NCBI GenBank assembly: GCA_910578965.1
Contig: CAJTSP010000122.1
Span: 1-8,035, forward strand
Source: an uncultured Oscillospiraceae bacterium
GTDB lineage: Bacteria; Bacillota; Clostridia; Oscillospirales; Ruminococcaceae
Length of the DNA: 8,035 nt
Direction: 5' to 3'
Positions 1 through 6,145 of the stretch are shown here, piece by piece. A model generated the notes under the pieces. That model saw only the letters and a program-made list of their open reading frames with translations. It searched no databases and was not told the DNA's origin. The translations under genes and the position numbers were made by a program. How positions within the stretch are numbered: the stretch's first letter is position 1; each line of letters starts with the position of its first letter.

Positions 1-45
1 CCCCCAAAGCAGTAAAAAACAGGGAATAAAAGAAGGAGTTTGCAG

Positions 46-420
46 ATGCAGAGCAAAGAACTTGCCATTGCCGTTGCCAAAACGCTGGACGGCAAAAAGG
101 CATCCGGCGTAAGGCTTTTGAAGGTGCGGGACCTCACCGTGCTCACCGATTATTTCGTGATTGCCAGCGGCAGCTCCTCCACCCATGTCAAAAGCCTGGC
201 CGAGGAGGTGGAATTCCAGCTTTCGCAAAAGGGGGTCAAGCCCCTGCGCACCGAGGGCTACAGCACCAAGAGCTGGATTTTGCTCGATTACGGCGAGGTG
301 ATCGTGCATGTGTTTTACCCCGAGGCCCGGGAATTTTACGACCTCGAGCACCTTTGGGCCGACAGCGAGGAAATCGACCTTGGGCCCTATCTGGATGCGC
401 CGGAAACGGAGCAAGACTGA
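46..420 (+). CDS. rsfS: Ribosomal silencing factor RsfS (Iojap/YbeB family)
   Basis: A complete 124-aa protein of normal length for the family. RsfS binds ribosomal protein L14 (uL14) on the 50S subunit and blocks joining with the 30S subunit when nutrients are short. The Iojap core is visible: LTDYFVIASGSS near residues 32-44, then an EGY...W.LLDYGEVIVHVF stretch near residues 70-90, and a YDLEHLW segment near 98-104. I chose ATG 46 because AGGAG at 34-38 lies seven bases upstream. An in-frame TTG at 40 sits too close to that site. The upstream neighbour lies outside the window. In Bacillus the homologue (yqeL) belongs to the yqeG-yqeH-aroE-yhbY-nadD-yqeK cluster, so the missing upstream genes are probably of that kind. 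The role is family knowledge; the identification is firm. Confidence 0.95.
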   Translation: MQSKELAIAVAKTLDGKKASGVRLLKVRDLTVLTDYFVIASGSSSTHVKSLAEEVEFQLSQKGVKPLRTEGYSTKSWILLDYGEVIVHVFYPEAREFYDLEHLWADSEEIDLGPYLDAPETEQD

Positions 421-422
421 CC

Positions 423-503
423 CGCCTGTGGGGCAAAAAATGCTGGTTGCCCGCTGGAGCGAAAACGCCCCAATGTCCCGGCTCCGGCACCTGGGCACAG
501 GCG
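423..503 (+). ncRNA. Candidate three-helix junction RNA in the leuS leader
   Basis: Three helices can form together with almost no unpaired bases between them. P1 pairs CGCCTGTG (423-430) with CACAGGCG (496-503), 8 bp, perfect. P2 pairs GGGCAA (431-436) with TTGCCC (447-452), 6 bp. P3 pairs GCTGGAGC (453-460) with GCTCCGGC (481-488), 8 bp with one G-T wobble. Seven bases (489-495) join P3 back to P1. Competing pairings also exist: TGGGGC 429-434 with GCCCCA 467-472, and a GCG-AAAA-CGC tetraloop at 459-468. The fold could therefore switch, or could be chance in GC-rich DNA. I do not recognise a known riboswitch class. This rests on pairing seen by eye, without folding energies or covariation. 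Confidence 0.3.
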
Positions 504-557
504 TGCGGCGCGCATAAGCGCACATCACATAATAAAGAGGATCGGCAGAGTAAGGCG

Positions 558-578
558 GCCGGGTGTAAGCTACCCGGC
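558..578 (+). other. Hairpin upstream of leuS
   Basis: GCCGGGT (558-564) pairs perfectly with ACCCGGC (572-578) around a seven-base loop. No T-run follows, so it does not look like an intrinsic terminator. It lies 26 bases before the leuS ribosome binding site and may stabilise or regulate the leuS mRNA 5' end. Confidence 0.4.
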
Positions 579-620
579 GCCATGTATCGCCATGCAAATT
601 AATCGGGAGTTGATGCGCAA

Positions 621-3026
621 GTGAAGTACGATTTTAAGGCCATTGAACAAAAATGGCAAAAGGTGTGGGAAGACGAAAAAACCTTTGCGGCAAAGCTGGA
701 CCACAGCCGCCCCAAGTTCTATGCGCTGGTGGAGTTCCCGTATCCCAGCGGGCAGGGTCTGCATGTGGGCCATCCCCGCAGCTATACCGCGCTGGACATT
801 GTAGCCCGCAAAAAGCGGCTGTGCGGCTACAACGTGCTCTATCCCATGGGGTGGGACGCCTTTGGCCTGCCTACCGAAAACTACGCCATGAAAAACCATA
901 TCCACCCCGAGGTGGTTACCAAAAGGAACGTCGAGCGGTTCAAGGGTCAGCTCAAGAGCCTGGGCCTCTCGTTTGACTGGACGCGGGAGATCAACACCAC
1001 CGACCCTGAATATTATAAATGGACCCAGTGGATTTTTTTGCAGCTCTACAAAAAGGGCCTCGCCTACAAAAAAGAGATGAATGTCAACTGGTGTACCGGC
1101 TGCAAGGTGGTGCTGGCCAACGAGGAAGTGGTCAACGGGGTTTGCGAGCGCTGCGGCTCCGAGGTGGTGCACCGGGTCAAGAGCCAGTGGATGCTGCGCA
1201 TCACCGCCTATGCCGACAGGCTCATTGACGACCTGGACGGGCTGGATTATATCGAGCGGGTCTCCACCCAGCAAAAAAACTGGATCGGCCGCAGCCATGG
1301 GGCCGAGGTCACCTTCAAGGCCACCACCGGCGACGACCTCGTGGTCTACACCACCCGGCCGGACACCCTCTTTGGCGCGACCTACATGGTGCTGGCCCCC
1401 GAGCACGCCTTGATCGAAAAGTGGGCGGACAAGCTCGAAAACCTCGACGAGGTGCGCGCCTACCAGGCCGCTGCCGCCCGCAAGAGCGATATGGAGCGCA
1501 CCGAGCTTGCCAAGGACAAAACCGGCGTCGAGCTCAAAGGGGTGCGGGCCGTCAACCCGGTCAACAATACCGAAATTCCCATCTTTATCTCGGATTATGT
1601 GCTGGCCAGCTACGGCACCGGCGCGATTATGGCGGTGCCGGCCCATGACACCCGCGACTGGGAGTTTGCCAGGGCCTTCCGGCTGCCCATCGTCGAGGTG
1701 GTGGCGGGGGGCGATGTGGAAAAAGAGGCCTTTACCGACTGTGCCACCGGCAAAATGGTCAACAGCGGCTTTTTGACCGGCATGAGCGTGGAGGAGGCCA
1801 AAAAGGCCATCACCGCCTGGTTGGAAAAAGAGGGCAAGGGCCACGCCCAGGTCAACTTCAAGCTGCGGGACTGGGTGTTCAGCCGCCAGCGATATTGGGG
1901 CGAGCCGATCCCGATGGTCTGGTGCGAGAGGTGCGGCTGGCAGCCCCTGCCCGAGAGCGAGCTGCCCCTGCGCCTGCCCGAGATCACCGACTTTGAGCCC
2001 GGGCCGGACGGCGAGAGCCCCTTGGCCCGGCACACTGAGTGGGTCAACACCACCTGCCCCTGCTGCGGCGGCCCTGCGAGGCGCGAGACCGACACCATGC
2101 CCCAGTGGGCCGGCTCCTCCTGGTACTTTTTGCGGTACATGGACCCCCACAACAAAGAGGCGCTGGCCAGTCGTGAGGCGCTGGAATACTGGGGTCCGGT
2201 GGATTGGTACAACGGCGGTATGGAGCACACCACCCTGCACCTGCTTTACAGCCGGTTCTGGCACAAGTTCCTCTACGACATCGGAGTGGTGCCCACCGCC
2301 GAGCCGTACAAAAAACGCACCAGCCACGGCATGATCCTGGGCGAAAACGGCGAAAAGATGTCCAAGAGCCGGGGCAACGTCGTCAACCCGGACGACATCA
2401 TCAACGAGTACGGGGCCGACACCATGCGCCTGTACGAGATGTTTATCGGCGACTTTGAAAAGAGCGCCCCCTGGAACACCGCCTCCATCAAGGGCTGCCG
2501 CCGCTTTTTGGAGCGGGTCTGGGGCCTGGCCGAGCAGCCGGTGCCGGGCGGCGGATACCGCCCGCAGCTTGAGGGCAGCATCCACCGCACCATCAAAAAG
2601 GTGGGCTCGGACATCGACCAGCTCAAGGCCAATACCGCTATTGCGGCCATGATGAGCCTGGTCAACGAGCTGTACGATGCCGGCGGGGCTACAAAGGACG
2701 AGTTCAGGGCCCTTTTGGTGCTGCTCAACCCCTTTGCGCCCCACATCACCGAGGAGCTTTGGCAGCAGGCGGGCTTTGCCGGGCAGATCAGCGGCACGGT
2801 TTGGCCGGAGTACGATGAGGCCAAGTGTGTCGAGAGCACGGTGGAGCTGGCGGTGCAGGTAAACGGAAAGATCAAGGCCCGCATCACCCTTGTGGCCGAC
2901 GCCTCCAAGGAGGAGGCCCTTGCGGCGGCCAAGGCCAGCGGGGCGGTGGCGAGCGCTATTGCCGGCAAAACGGTGGTCAAGGAGATCGTGGTACCGGGCA
3001 AGCTGGTCAACATTGCGGTGAAGTAA
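621..3026 (+). CDS. leuS: Leucyl-tRNA synthetase, class I
   Basis: A full-length 801-aa LeuRS (usual 800-860) that charges tRNA-Leu with leucine in the cytoplasm. The class I signature HVGH is at residues 48-51 and KMSKS at 579-583. The CP1 editing domain shows the threonine-rich TTRPDT motif at 244-249 and the conserved editing aspartate in AHDTRDWEF (D343). These indicate that removal of mischarged amino acids is intact. A first Cys pair set (C158/C161 and C175/C178) and a second one (WCERCGW ... CPCCGG) suggest zinc-binding modules. The C-terminal tRNA-binding region ends in a VVKEIVVPGKLVNI stretch. GTG 621 is chosen because the protein then begins MKYDFKAIEQKW, as in the family, with GGGAG at 605-609 eleven bases upstream; ATG 613 is out of frame and stops at once. 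No clear terminator follows. Confidence 0.98.
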   Translation: MKYDFKAIEQKWQKVWEDEKTFAAKLDHSRPKFYALVEFPYPSGQGLHVGHPRSYTALDIVARKKRLCGYNVLYPMGWDAFGLPTENYAMKNHIHPEVVTKRNVERFKGQLKSLGLSFDWTREINTTDPEYYKWTQWIFLQLYKKGLAYKKEMNVNWCTGCKVVLANEEVVNGVCERCGSEVVHRVKSQWMLRITAYADRLIDDLDGLDYIERVSTQQKNWIGRSHGAEVTFKATTGDDLVVYTTRPDTLFGATYMVLAPEHALIEKWADKLENLDEVRAYQAAAARKSDMERTELAKDKTGVELKGVRAVNPVNNTEIPIFISDYVLASYGTGAIMAVPAHDTRDWEFARAFRLPIVEVVAGGDVEKEAFTDCATGKMVNSGFLTGMSVEEAKKAITAWLEKEGKGHAQVNFKLRDWVFSRQRYWGEPIPMVWCERCGWQPLPESELPLRLPEITDFEPGPDGESPLARHTEWVNTTCPCCGGPARRETDTMPQWAGSSWYFLRYMDPHNKEALASREALEYWGPVDWYNGGMEHTTLHLLYSRFWHKFLYDIGVVPTAEPYKKRTSHGMILGENGEKMSKSRGNVVNPDDIINEYGADTMRLYEMFIGDFEKSAPWNTASIKGCRRFLERVWGLAEQPVPGGGYRPQLEGSIHRTIKKVGSDIDQLKANTAIAAMMSLVNELYDAGGATKDEFRALLVLLNPFAPHITEELWQQAGFAGQISGTVWPEYDEAKCVESTVELAVQVNGKIKARITLVADASKEEALAAAKASGAVASAIAGKTVVKEIVVPGKLVNIAVK

Positions 3027-3045
3027 AGTTTTTGTGAATTCTTAT

Positions 3046-3081
3046 CCCACGGGCAAAAAATCGGTTGACGAATCCCGTGGG
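3046..3081. repeat. 8-bp inverted repeat straddling the rpsU -35 box
   Basis: CCCACGGG at 3046-3053 is the exact inverse complement of CCCGTGGG at 3074-3081. The 20 bases between hold the -35 hexamer, and the right arm lies in the -35/-10 spacer. Centre-to-centre spacing is 28 bp. It could be an operator for a dimeric regulator. In RNA coming from leuS it could instead be a 3'-end hairpin, though with no T-tract after it. The repeat is direct observation; the role is inference. Confidence 0.45.
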
Positions 3082-3093
3082 GCATAGTATAAT
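3065..3093 (+). promoter_or_regulatory. Sigma-A promoter for rpsU
   Basis: A -35 hexamer TTGACG (3065-3070) and a perfect -10 TATAAT (3088-3093) are separated by 17 bp, an almost ideal vegetative promoter. Transcription should start near 3100, giving a leader of about 73 bases before rpsU. This makes rpsU independent of leuS. Confidence 0.88.
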
Positions 3094-3140
3094 CGTAATG
3101 TTGGGTTCTTTCCCCTTTTTTGGGGGGCGGCTCCCGCAAA

Positions 3141-3165
3141 CTCCTGCCGTTATAGGCCAAGGGAG
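3141..3165 (+). promoter_or_regulatory. Possible hairpin masking the rpsU ribosome binding site
   Basis: In the rpsU leader, CTCCT (3141-3145) can pair with GGGAG of the ribosome binding site (3161-3165), with one wobble. This stacks on GCC (3146-3148) paired with GGC (3155-3157), with a GTTATA loop and a three-base bulge. A second CTCCC at 3131-3135 could compete for the same GGGAG. Earlier in the leader, CCCC (3112-3115), six T and GGGG (3122-3125) form another short hairpin. The arrangement would suit translational control of S21, but the helix is short and this is inference. Confidence 0.25.
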
Positions 3166-3173
3166 GGAACAAG

Positions 3174-3350
3174 ATGTCGGAAATTCGTGTAAAAGACGGC
3201 GAGTCGCTGGAAAGCGCTCTGCGCCGTTTTAAGCGTTCCACCGCGCGCAGTGGCGTGCTGGCGGAAGTTCGCAAGCGGGAGGCTTACGAAAAGCCCTCCG
3301 TGCGCCGCAAAAAGAAGTCCGAAGCCGCCCGCAAGCGCAAGTATAAGTGA
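3174..3350 (+). CDS. rpsU: 30S ribosomal protein S21 (bS21)
   Basis: A complete 58-aa protein, easily missed because of its size. S21 joins the 30S subunit late, near the platform and the anti-Shine-Dalgarno region, and aids initiation. The translation begins MSEIRVKDGESLESALRRFK, followed by the conserved VLAEVRKREAYEKPSVRRKKK block and a very basic tail ending RKRKYK; both are family hallmarks and the length is normal for Firmicutes. GGGAGGGA at 3161-3168 lies five bases upstream of ATG 3174. It has its own strong promoter (3065-3093) and its own terminator (3394-3425), so it is a single-gene unit. The call is firm. Confidence 0.96.
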   Translation: MSEIRVKDGESLESALRRFKRSTARSGVLAEVRKREAYEKPSVRRKKKSEAARKRKYK

Positions 3351-3393
3351 TCCCCCCGGGCAGGGTTCGGCAGCGTTGCAAAACGCCTTTCAG

Positions 3394-3425
3394 GGGCAGG
3401 CCCTTTGCGGGGCCTGCCCTTTTTT
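3394..3425 (+). terminator. Intrinsic terminator of rpsU
   Basis: A perfect 10-bp GC-rich stem (GGGCAGGCCC 3394-3403 with GGGCCTGCCC 3410-3419) has a six-base loop and is followed directly by six T (3420-3425). It isolates rpsU from the gene downstream. Confidence 0.95.
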
Positions 3426-3506
3426 GATGCATCGTGCGTTTGCAGGGCCAAAAATACCGCGGCCGGCCAGGGCCGGGCTACAGCAAAAAGTAAAGGAGGC
3501 TGCACC

Positions 3507-4010
3507 GTGTTCCTCACACCGGAATACCTGTTTGGCGGAGTGGGCTCGATTACCCCCGCCTTTTTGGCCGGCAGGGGCATCCGGGCGCTGGCGTTGGATG
3601 TGGACAATACCCTTGCCGCGCATGACTCGCCCGAACTGCCGTCCGCCGTGGCCGATTGGCTGGCCCGGATGAAGGCGGCCGGCATCGTCCTGTGCATCGT
3701 ATCCAACAATACAAGGGCCCGGGTGGCGCCTTTTGCGGAGGGGCTGGGGTTGCCGTTTGTTTCGCTGGCGGCAAAGCCGCTGCCGTTTGGCCTTGCGCTG
3801 GCCCGGCGGCGCTGCGGTGTGCCCAAACGCGCCTTTGCCGCGGTGGGCGACCAGCTTTTTACCGACCGGCTGGCTGCCGCCCTTTATGGGGTGCCGGGGC
3901 TGGTGGTGCGGCCGCTGGCCCCCGAGACACATAAAAGCATCGAGCGCCGCCGCCGCTGGGAGGCGCCCTTCATCCAAAAATATTACCGCAAGGGAGGCAA
4001 ACTGCTGTGA
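3507..4010 (+). CDS. yqeG: YqeG family HAD-IIIA phosphatase
   Basis: A complete 167-aa protein of usual YqeG length and a member of the haloacid dehalogenase superfamily. The nucleophile motif DVDNT is at residues 31-35 (D31 and D33 catalytic). Motif II is the VSNNT segment, motif III the lysine in AKPLPFG, and motif IV is VGDQLFTD with the acidic metal ligands, so all four catalytic motifs are present. The GTG start at 3507 is preferred because AGGAGG lies at 3494-3499. An upstream in-frame ATG at 3405 falls inside the rpsU terminator and adds 34 residues unlike the family. The physiological substrate is not settled; the Bacillus homologue sits in the cluster containing the rsfS homologue. 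I see no convincing promoter between the rpsU terminator and this gene. It overlaps the next gene by four bases (GTGA). Confidence 0.92.
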   Translation: MFLTPEYLFGGVGSITPAFLAGRGIRALALDVDNTLAAHDSPELPSAVADWLARMKAAGIVLCIVSNNTRARVAPFAEGLGLPFVSLAAKPLPFGLALARRRCGVPKRAFAAVGDQLFTDRLAAALYGVPGLVVRPLAPETHKSIERRRRWEAPFIQKYYRKGGKLL

Positions 4011-4882
4011 ACGAGCCGCAAAATGCCCCGCAGGAGGGCATCCGGTTTGGCACTGCCGGCCAGAGCGAGAGCTTTGCCGCCATGGGCTATAAATCGAGCC
4101 TGGACATCCCCGAATACACCGCAAAATTTGGCCTTACCGCCTTTGAGTACCAGTGCGGGCGCGGGGTGCGATTAGGGCAGGAAAAGGGGGAACGGATGGC
4201 CGCGGACGCCGCCGCGCGGGGCATCCTGTTCAGTCTGCATGCGCCCTATTACATCAGCATGAGCAGCTTGGAGGAAGAAAAACGCCTTGGTAGCATCGAT
4301 TATTTGCTGCAAAGCGCTGCCGCCGTCAGGGCGCTGGGCGGCCGGCGGATCATCTTCCATTCGGGTAGCTGCGGCAAGCAGAGCCGCGAAGAGGCGCTGC
4401 GCAAGGCAACGGATACCCTCGTCCGGGCGCAGGCCGCGTTGGACGAGGCCGGCTTTTCTGGCCTTACCCTCTGTCCCGAAACCATGGGCAAGGTAGGCCA
4501 GTTGGGCACCCTCGACGAGGTGCTGGCCCTGTGTAAGGTGGATGCACGCATTACCCCCTGCATCGATTTTGGACACCTCAATGCGCGGGATCAGGGAGCC
4601 ATTAAAGGAAAGGCGGAATACGCCGCCATCCTGGACCGGATGGCCGAGGTATTGCAGGACGACCGTGCCCGTGCTTTCCATGTGCATTTCAGCAAGATCG
4701 AGTATACAGCCGGCGGTGAAAAACAGCACCTTACCTTTGCCGATACCGTTTTTGGCCCCAATTTTGAGCCGCTGCTCGAACTCTGCCACGAACGGGGCCT
4801 TGCCCCGGTAATCATCTGCGAGTCTGCCGGCACCCAGGCTGAAGACGCCCGTACCATGATGCAGTACTACCAAAGCCTGTAA
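4007..4882 (+). CDS. Endonuclease IV-like TIM-barrel protein
   Basis: A 291-aa protein of the AP endonuclease family 2 / xylose isomerase-like TIM-barrel fold. True endonuclease IV (Nfo) cuts DNA at abasic sites using three zinc ions. Most ligand positions appear conserved: H78 (LHAPY), H118 (FHSGS), E158 (CPETMGK), D187 and H190 (CIDFGH), H225 (FHVHFSK), H241 and E272 (CESAG). The Asp-Arg-His triad of Nfo aligns here with K239-Q240-H241, so one expected Asp ligand is missing, and the Nfo HLNDSK segment reads HVHFSK. It may be a relative with altered metal content or substrate rather than a proven AP endonuclease, so no symbol is given. GTG 4007 overlaps the yqeG stop, with AGGGAGG at 3991-3997 upstream. 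This suggests translational coupling. Confidence 0.8.
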   Translation: MNEPQNAPQEGIRFGTAGQSESFAAMGYKSSLDIPEYTAKFGLTAFEYQCGRGVRLGQEKGERMAADAAARGILFSLHAPYYISMSSLEEEKRLGSIDYLLQSAAAVRALGGRRIIFHSGSCGKQSREEALRKATDTLVRAQAALDEAGFSGLTLCPETMGKVGQLGTLDEVLALCKVDARITPCIDFGHLNARDQGAIKGKAEYAAILDRMAEVLQDDRARAFHVHFSKIEYTAGGEKQHLTFADTVFGPNFEPLLELCHERGLAPVIICESAGTQAEDARTMMQYYQSL

Positions 4883-4885
4883 CCG

Positions 4886-4903
4886 GCCGCCGCAGGCGGC
4901 TTT
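4886..4903 (+). terminator. Weak terminator-like hairpin after the TIM-barrel gene
   Basis: GCCGCC (4886-4891) pairs with GGCGGC (4895-4900) around a GCA loop, followed by only three T. The stem is short and the T-run poor, so it may attenuate rather than stop transcription. Confidence 0.4.
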
Positions 4904-4979
4904 GCGGCCCATGATATTGGGCGTTGCCACGCAGATACCCGGCAAAAGGGGAGGCCGCCAAACAGTTTGTCCAAAATAC

Positions 4980-5008
4980 TTGCAAAGCGGCCTGTTATCG
5001 GGTAAAAT
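4980..5008 (+). promoter_or_regulatory. Sigma-A promoter for efp
   Basis: A -35 hexamer TTGCAA (4980-4985) and a -10 TAAAAT (5003-5008) are separated by 17 bp. Transcription should start near 5015, giving a leader of about 48 bases that contains the palindrome GCATGC. It lies between the weak hairpin after the TIM-barrel gene and efp, so efp and the gene after it are probably transcribed from here. Confidence 0.78.
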
Positions 5009-5062
5009 ACAGACAGACATGCATGCTTCAAAAGACATACTAAAATTCGTGGAGGATTTGAT

Positions 5063-5620
5063 ATGATTTCAGCAGGCGATTTCCGCAACGGCGTTACCTT
5101 TGAGGAGGACGGCAAGGTGCTGCAGGTAGTGGAGTTTCAGCACGTTAAGCCGGGCAAGGGCGCAGCCTTTGTGCGTACCAAAACCAAAAATGTCATTACC
5201 GGCGCCGTAACCGAGACCAGCTACAACCCCAGCGCCAAGTTCCCTACCGCCTACATTGAGCGCCGGGAGATGGAGTATTCCTATGCCGACGGCGATTTGT
5301 ACTATTTTATGGACGTGGAGACCTTTGACATGGTGCCCATCAACCGGTCCGACCTGGGCGAGGCATTTCGCTTTGTCAAGGAGAACGAGCACGTAAAGGT
5401 GCTCAGCTACAAGGGCAGCGTCTTTGGCATCGAGGCTCCCAACTTTGTGGTGCTGGAGGTTACCGAGACCGAGCCGGGCGTAAAGGGCAATACCGCCACC
5501 AATACCCTCAAGCCCGCTAAGCTTGAGACCGGCGCCGAAATCCGGGTGCCGCTTTTTATCAACGAGGGCGACAAGATCCGCATCGATACCCGTACCGGCG
5601 AATATATGGAGCGCGCATAA
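5063..5620 (+). CDS. efp: Translation elongation factor P
   Basis: A complete 185-aa EF-P of standard length. It enters ribosomes stalled on polyproline stretches near the E site and promotes peptide bond formation. The N-terminal KOW-like domain carries the loop HVKPGKGAAFVRTK with the tip lysine K32; two OB-fold domains follow, ending in the family signature INEGDKIRIDTRTGEYMER. No lysine-modifying enzyme gene (epmA/epmB type) is visible in the window, and the loop PGKG resembles Firmicutes EF-P rather than the rhamnosylated arginine type. GGAGG at 5051-5055 is seven bases before ATG 5063. It has a promoter just upstream and is followed 27 bases later by the CD1247-type gene, so the two are probably co-transcribed. 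Confidence 0.97.
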   Translation: MISAGDFRNGVTFEEDGKVLQVVEFQHVKPGKGAAFVRTKTKNVITGAVTETSYNPSAKFPTAYIERREMEYSYADGDLYYFMDVETFDMVPINRSDLGEAFRFVKENEHVKVLSYKGSVFGIEAPNFVVLEVTETEPGVKGNTATNTLKPAKLETGAEIRVPLFINEGDKIRIDTRTGEYMERA

Positions 5621-5647
5621 CGCACCCCGACAGAAAGGATCAATACC

Positions 5648-6073
5648 ATGCAGCTTAAGGAAAAAGCGGCCTACCTCAAGGGCTTGATGGAGGGCCTCGC
5701 AATCGATGATTCCACCAAGGAGGGCAAGGTACTGCTGGCCATGCAGGGCCTGCTGGCCGAAATCTGCGACGCGGTGTCCACCCTGGACGACGACCTTGAC
5801 CAGGTGTATGACGAGCTGGATGCGATGGACGCCGACATGGACGAGCTGGAGGAAGCCGTTTTTGGCGAAGACGGCGAGGCGGACGAAGACGGCGAGGAGG
5901 ACGGGGTGCGCTACGAGCTTACCTGCCCCAACTGCGGCGCCGTGACCGTTGTGGACGAGGACACCCTTTTGAGCGAGGAAATCGCCTGCCAGAACTGCGG
6001 CGCAGCCTTTGATATCGAATTTGGCGAGAGCGATGAGGAAGAAGCAGCCGGCAGCGACGAAAAAAAAGGATGA
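5648..6073 (+). CDS. CD1247 N-terminal domain protein with zinc ribbon
   Basis: A 141-aa protein matching, from memory, the clostridial CD1247-type family often found after efp; its function is unknown. Residues 1-70 are acidic and predicted helical (AAYLKGLMEGL... then a heptad-like DDDLDQVYDELDAMDADMDELEE), probably a coiled coil. A very acidic linker spans about 71-87. A C-terminal zinc ribbon has CPNC at 93-96 and CQNC at 114-117, followed by an acidic tail. No signal peptide or membrane segment is seen, so it should be cytoplasmic. AAAGGA at 5634-5639 is eight bases before ATG 5648. Its place in the efp unit hints at a translation-related role, which is inference. A strong terminator follows. 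Confidence 0.85.
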   Translation: MQLKEKAAYLKGLMEGLAIDDSTKEGKVLLAMQGLLAEICDAVSTLDDDLDQVYDELDAMDADMDELEEAVFGEDGEADEDGEEDGVRYELTCPNCGAVTVVDEDTLLSEEIACQNCGAAFDIEFGESDEEEAAGSDEKKG

Positions 6074-6101
6074 CCGGCGCCTGAAAGCCATATGTTAAAC
6101 C

Positions 6102-6134
6102 AAAAGCGCGGCCCTAAAAAGGGGCCGCGCTTTT
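6102..6134. terminator. Bidirectional intrinsic terminator
   Basis: A 13-bp perfect stem pairs AAAAGCGCGGCCC (6102-6114) with GGGCCGCGCTTTT (6122-6134) around a seven-base loop. The A-run on one side and T-run on the other make it work in both directions. It sits between the convergent CD1247-type gene (plus) and the cupin fusion gene (minus) and should end both transcripts. Confidence 0.93.
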
Positions 6135-6145
6135 GCATTGCCGCT

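Larger units (their letters stand above)
421..620 (+). promoter_or_regulatory. rsfS-leuS intergenic leader, no gene, structured
   Basis: Two hundred bases hold no convincing ORF. The region is rich in GC inverted repeats: a candidate three-helix element in its first half (423-503), a small hairpin pairing 503-507 with 519-523, and a 7-bp hairpin at 558-578. The leuS ribosome binding site GGGAG is at 605-609. I looked for the T-box signature (AGGGTGGNACCGCG-like), which often precedes synthetase genes in Firmicutes, and did not find it. No T-tract follows any hairpin, so there is no evident intrinsic terminator. I see no good sigma-A promoter either. LeuS may be read through from rsfS, with the leader acting on RNA stability or translation; this is inference. 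Confidence 0.5.

Noticed and set aside
40..45. TTG at 40 as the rsfS start
   Set aside because: It is one base from the AGGAG site; ATG 46 has proper spacing.
481..500. CCTGGGCA resembling the 3' signature of the ZTP (pfl) riboswitch
   Set aside because: The upstream partner sequence needed for its first helix and the 5' conserved GACUGGCG-like block are missing.
421..620. T-box leader for leuS
   Set aside because: The conserved antiterminator bases and a terminator with a T-run are absent.
570..2744. Long minus-strand open frame (724 codons) opposite leuS
   Set aside because: It is a shadow of the GC-rich leuS codons, has a low-complexity Gly/Val/His/Leu composition and matches no domain, while the plus strand is an unmistakable LeuRS.
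3405..3506. Upstream extension of yqeG to ATG 3405
   Set aside because: That start lies within the rpsU terminator stem, has no ribosome binding site, and the added residues do not resemble the family; GTG 3507 has AGGAGG at the right distance.
5069..6091. Minus-strand open frame (340 codons) opposite efp and the CD1247-type gene
   Set aside because: It spans two real plus-strand genes and the ribosome binding site between them, and shows only shadow composition.
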